DNA of 64,000 bases from DASRHK01 sp963776465 (lineage in GTDB: Bacteria; Pseudomonadota; Gammaproteobacteria; Nevskiales; Nevskiaceae): the NCBI GenBank assembly GCA_963776465.1, contig CAVZMV010000002.1, positions 1,550,001 through 1,614,000 of the forward strand. The letters are read 5' to 3'. The translations under genes and the position numbers were made by a program. The stretch's first letter is position 1, and each line of letters starts with the position of its first letter. Positions 60,793 to 64,000 of this stretch are shown here, piece after piece. The notes under the pieces were generated by a model. That model had not been told where the DNA came from and searched no databases. It was given only the letters and a program-made list of their open reading frames with translations.

Positions 60793-63725
60793 GACGCTGC
60801 CGCCCGGACCTTGCCGCTCTCGTTTGCCAGGGGCGAGCCCTCGAAGCGGGCGGCGTAGCGCTCGAGCGCGCCACGCATCGACTCGAGCCCCATCGGCTTG
60901 GCGACGTAGTCGTCCATGCCGGCGGCCAGGCACTTGTCGCGATCGCCCGGCATCGCGTGCGCCGTCATGGCGACGATCCAGGCGTGCTGACCCGGTGCTT
61001 CCTTCTGCCGGATGCGGGCCGTGGCCTCGTAGCCGTCCATCTCCGGCATCTGGCAATCCATGAAGACGATGTCGTAGCGCTCGCGCTCGACGGCCTGCAC
61101 GGCCTCGATGCCGTCGCCGACGCAGACCGCGTGCACGCCCAGCTTCTCCAGCAGGTAGGCCGCGACCTCCTGGTTGAGCTGGTTGTCCTCGGCGATGAGG
61201 ATGCGGCAGTCCTGCGAGACGATGCTCGGCGGCAGCGCGCTGGCAGTGACGGCCTGCGACGGCTCCTCGGCCGTCGGCACGTCGAGGTCGCGCAGCGCGG
61301 CAAAGAGCGCGCACTGCCGCACCGGTTTCTTCAGCCCGCCTTCGAAGCCCGCGGGCCGCTTGCCGTTCTCGTTGCGTGCCGCGTGCGATTGCAGCAGCAG
61401 CAAGCGGACGTCGGCGAAGCGCGCGTCCTCGCGGATCCTGCCGGCCAGGCGCAAACCGTCGACCATCGGCATCTGCTGGTCGATCATGACGAGGTCGTGG
61501 CGACCGCCCGCGATCAGCGTGGCTTCCAGCTGCGCCAGCGCCAGCGATGCGTCCGCCGCCTGGTCCACCTGGATGCCCCAGGCGGCGAGGTCGGCGGCGA
61601 TCGCATGGCGCGTGGCGGCGTGATCGTCGACGACCAGCACCCGCTTGAGCGCCAGCGGCTCCAGCTGCGCGCCCTCGAAGGCGGCGTTCTTCTCCAGGCG
61701 CGCGACGAACCAGAAGGTCGAGCCCTGGCCGGGGACGCTGTCGACGCCGATCTCTCCGCCCATGAGCTCGGCGAGGCGCTTGCAGATCGACAGCCCCAGG
61801 CCAGTGCCGCCGTACTTGCGTGTGGTCGAGCTGTCGGCTTGGGTGAACGGCTGGAAGAGCTTGGCGCGCCCGGCCTCTGACACGCCAATGCCCGTGTCGC
61901 GCACCGCGATGCGGATGGCCGCGTGCGTCGCCGAGTCCTCGATGCAATCGGCGGTGACGACGATCTCACCGCGATGCGTGAACTTCACGGCGTTGGACAG
62001 CAGGTTCACCAGGATCTGGTGCAGGCGCAGCGCGTCGCCGCGCAGCCCCACCGGCACGCCGGGATCCAGCAGCAGCGCCAGCTCCAGGCCCTTGGACTGG
62101 ATCTGCTCGGCGGAGACCTCCATCGCGCCCTCGAGCATGCGGCGCAGGTCGAGGTCGACGACCTCCAGCGACATCATGCCGGCCTCGCTCTTGGAGAAGT
62201 CCAGCACGTCGTCGATCACCGTCAGCAGCGACTCGGCCGAGAAGCGCATGCGCTCGGCAATCTCGCGCTGGAACGGCGACAGCGGCGTGTCCATGAGCTT
62301 GGTGTTGAGGCCGATGACCGCGTTCATCGGCGTGCGGATCTCGTGGCTCATGTTGGCGAGGAACTGGGTCTTGGCGGTGGCGGCGGCTTCCGCCGCCGTC
62401 TTGGCCACCATCAGCTCCTTGGCCGTCTGCCGCAGCCGCGCCTCGTTGCGGCGCTGCGCGGTGGCGTCCCAGTAGACGCCGACCGCGCGATGCGGGACCT
62501 TGGCGCCGTCCTCGAACAGGAACTCGGCGCGCGAGGCGACGATGTGCTCGCTGCCGTCCGGCCAGATCACGCGGTACTCCACCTCGTAAGGCTTGCGCTT
62601 GCGCAATCCCTGCAGCAGGGCGTTGGAAACGCGGTCGACGTCGTCCGGATGCAGCATGCGCGTCCAGTCGTCGAAGCGGCCGCTGAAGGTGCCAGGCTTG
62701 AGCCCGAAGATGCGATGACAGTTGTCGTCCCAGATCAGGCGGCGCGACGCCACGTCGCTGGACCAGATGCCCATCGACGCCGCCTTCATCGCCAGCGACA
62801 GCGTCATCTGGAACTGGCGCAGCACCTCGTGGTTCTCGCGATGCCGGGTGTTGTCCCAGGAAACGCCGACCAGCCGCGCGAGCTTGCCGTCGCCGTCGTA
62901 GACCGGCTGCGCGCGCGAGCCGATGTGGCGGCGCGCGCCGTCGGGCAGGCTCAGGCTGTACTCGAGGTCCAGCGCCCGGTGCTCGCGGATCGCTGCGCGG
63001 ATCTCCTTGCCCACCGCCTCGGCGTCGGCCTTGGGCATCAGCTTCAGGAAATCCTCGAAGCCCCGGGTGACCACGTCCCCCGGCATCCCGAGGATGCGCT
63101 TGGAGTTCTCGTCCATCAGCAGGCGATTGGCCTTGAAGTCGTTGGACCACAGGCCAAGGCCGGTCGCGGAGACCGACAGCTTCATGTGCTCGTGCGCGTC
63201 CTCCAGCTCGCGGTGCGTCGCCTCGCTCTCGGCGATCATCGGCCAGATGTAGAGCGAGATCGTGACGATGAAGAAGCACAGCGAGATCGCGTCTCCCGCC
63301 ACGCCTTCGGGCACGAACAGCGCGCGCAGCGTCAGCGCCGTGGTCAGCGTGAGGAGCCCTGCGATCAGGGCGATGCGATAGACGGCCAGGCCGTAGCGCA
63401 AGCCGTGCTCCAGCAGCGCCACCAGCACGTAGAGCTGCAGCGGCAGCGCGCCGTGCGAGTCGTTGGGGATGCCGAGCGCGATGGCTGGCACCTCGATGGC
63501 CATCAGCGCGAACGGCAGCCGCGCGCGCAGCGGCGAGCGCTTGTCGATCCACTGCAGCGCGGCGAAGGCCGCGAGCGCGCACACCACCAGGATCTGAACA
63601 CCGGGCAGCGACAGCAGCCCGGTTGCCAGCTCCGGCTGCACGGTGACGTAGGCGAACGCCGCGCACCCGAACACGTACCGGATCAGGAAAGGCGAGGGCA
63701 GGCGCCGCTGCGAGGTCTGCTCCAT
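60789..63725 (-). CDS. Hybrid sensor histidine kinase with two receiver domains
   Basis: 978 residues. An N-terminal membrane region of six or seven helices (about 15-165) lacks a large periplasmic loop. Two PAS/PAC domains follow (about 175-300 and 300-430; LEYSLSLPDGARRHIGSRAQ is a PAC strand), then HisKA with the phospho-histidine in FLANMSHEIRTPMNAVIGL, HATPase with NLLSNAVKFT, DTGIGVS and GTGLGLSICKR. The first receiver is RVLVVDDHAATRHAIAADLA with DLVMIDQQMP; the second is RILIAEDNQLNQEVAAYLLE with DIVFMDCQMPEMDG. Phosphate would pass from the histidine to a receiver; an HPt domain and DNA-binding partner are absent from the window. Its stop overlaps the CNNM start. The signal sensed is unknown. 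Confidence 0.93.
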   Translation of the reverse strand: MEQTSQRRLPSPFLIRYVFGCAAFAYVTVQPELATGLLSLPGVQILVVCALAAFAALQWIDKRSPLRARLPFALMAIEVPAIALGIPNDSHGALPLQLYVLVALLEHGLRYGLAVYRIALIAGLLTLTTALTLRALFVPEGVAGDAISLCFFIVTISLYIWPMIAESEATHRELEDAHEHMKLSVSATGLGLWSNDFKANRLLMDENSKRILGMPGDVVTRGFEDFLKLMPKADAEAVGKEIRAAIREHRALDLEYSLSLPDGARRHIGSRAQPVYDGDGKLARLVGVSWDNTRHRENHEVLRQFQMTLSLAMKAASMGIWSSDVASRRLIWDDNCHRIFGLKPGTFSGRFDDWTRMLHPDDVDRVSNALLQGLRKRKPYEVEYRVIWPDGSEHIVASRAEFLFEDGAKVPHRAVGVYWDATAQRRNEARLRQTAKELMVAKTAAEAAATAKTQFLANMSHEIRTPMNAVIGLNTKLMDTPLSPFQREIAERMRFSAESLLTVIDDVLDFSKSEAGMMSLEVVDLDLRRMLEGAMEVSAEQIQSKGLELALLLDPGVPVGLRGDALRLHQILVNLLSNAVKFTHRGEIVVTADCIEDSATHAAIRIAVRDTGIGVSEAGRAKLFQPFTQADSSTTRKYGGTGLGLSICKRLAELMGGEIGVDSVPGQGSTFWFVARLEKNAAFEGAQLEPLALKRVLVVDDHAATRHAIAADLAAWGIQVDQAADASLALAQLEATLIAGGRHDLVMIDQQMPMVDGLRLAGRIREDARFADVRLLLLQSHAARNENGKRPAGFEGGLKKPVRQCALFAALRDLDVPTAEEPSQAVTASALPPSIVSQDCRILIAEDNQLNQEVAAYLLEKLGVHAVCVGDGIEAVQAVERERYDIVFMDCQMPEMDGYEATARIRQKEAPGQHAWIVAMTAHAMPGDRDKCLAAGMDDYVAKPMGLESMRGALERYAARFEGSPLANESGKVRAAAS

Positions 63726-63745
63726 CGGTCGTCTTGCGCCGGGCG

Positions 63746-64000
63746 CTAGAACCCGAAGCGGCGTCCGAGCTCGCGCAGCGCTTCCATCTCCGCCTCGTGG
63801 CCCGCTTGCCGACGCTCGACCTCGCCGACCTGCGCCTGCAGCAGCGGCACGATGAACGACAGGTCAGGCTGGGATACGGGCACGTCGAACCCGGGGATGC
63901 TGGGCAGCTGCAGGTTCACCGGCAGCGGCACCGGCCCGACCGAAGGCAGCGGCGCGGGCAGTCCGGCCAGCGCGGCGATGCGCGCGCCGGGCAGGCACAG
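63746..64000 (-). CDS. Unknown protein, C-terminal fragment
   Basis: The frame is open from the right edge of the window (64000) to the TGA/TAG at 63746, giving 84 residues. The visible part is proline and leucine rich (PLPVNLQLPSIPGFDVPVSQ) and ends in a short charged helix, VERRQAGHEAEMEALRELGR, that could form a coiled coil. It lies 20 bases upstream of the hybrid kinase in the same direction, so it may be the first visible gene of that operon. I do not recognise the family. Confidence 0.5.
   Translation of the reverse strand: MCLPGARIAALAGLPAPLPSVGPVPLPVNLQLPSIPGFDVPVSQPDLSFIVPLLQAQVGEVERRQAGHEAEMEALRELGRRFGF

Noticed and set aside
60100..61000. Separate gene in the - strand frame running from 61947 through the kinase into the CNNM gene
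   Set aside because: The part upstream of 60792 is opposite-frame sequence of the kinase receiver domain; only the DUF21 start onward matches a family.
61923..63749. A 608-codon open frame on the + strand across the hybrid kinase
   Set aside because: The - strand carries all kinase motifs; the + frame is a compositional artefact.

Overview
The window is high-GC DNA from a gammaproteobacterium, most likely from the Xanthomonadales / Nevskiales / Steroidobacterales neighbourhood. This rests on gene content: TonB-dependent receptors whose plugs begin LEKVEVTGTRIKR, a sigma-54 driven PilA, leuS-lptE, mltF and purL, a complete mla operon, and dacA-dat-lipB. No marker gene settles the genus. Genes are packed tightly, with many start codons overlapping the preceding stop (ATGA, GTGA, TTGA, TGATG).

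Region 1 (1-13.2 kb): cell-surface polysaccharide. A glycosyltransferase fragment and a methyltransferase on + face a long - strand operon. The operon holds a CDP-3,6-dideoxyhexose pathway (rfbF, rfbG, rfbH-like, a paratose-synthase-like reductase and a tyvD-like 2-epimerase), a Wzx-like flippase, four glycosyltransferases and a GT-C/TPR membrane glycosyltransferase. The expected product is CDP-tyvelose for a repeat-unit polysaccharide, but the epimerase is interrupted by one extra base. Region 2 (13.2-14.4 kb): two tandem type IV pilins, one behind a textbook sigma-54 promoter. Region 3 (14.5-28.8 kb): leuS, lptE, a thioredoxin-like ferredoxin, mltF, tRNA-Ser(CGA), then a glycosyltransferase/methyltransferase/MBL/STT3-like block ending in purL.

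Region 4 (28.8-46.4 kb) is the most unusual part. Three large TonB-dependent receptors, each behind a very similar promoter (TTGCAw-N17/18-TAnnCT), flank a set of peptide-type modification enzymes. These are a TPR-sulfotransferase, a 2OG-Fe(II) dioxygenase, a TPR-aspartyl/asparaginyl beta-hydroxylase, a beta-hydroxylase/sulfotransferase fusion, a second sulfotransferase, a second beta-hydroxylase and a methyltransferase with an extra N-terminal domain. I read this as a candidate hydroxylation-plus-sulfation system linked to outer-membrane receptors; its substrate is unknown.

Region 5 (46.4-64 kb): mlaFEDCBA for outer-membrane lipid asymmetry, a tiny lipoprotein gene, lipB-dat-dacA, a MATE exporter, a polyprenyl-phosphoryl-arabinose (DPA) type module (flippase-like protein, HAD-UbiA fusion, DprE1-like oxidase, DprE2-like reductase), a DUF1428 protein, a CNNM/CorC protein and a hybrid histidine kinase.

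Three otherwise intact genes (tyvD-like, TPR-sulfotransferase, third TonB receptor) each carry a frameshift that removing one base would repair. These may be real or assembly errors. No stretch longer than 300 bases lacks a gene, and I saw no CRISPR array, insertion sequence or prophage.
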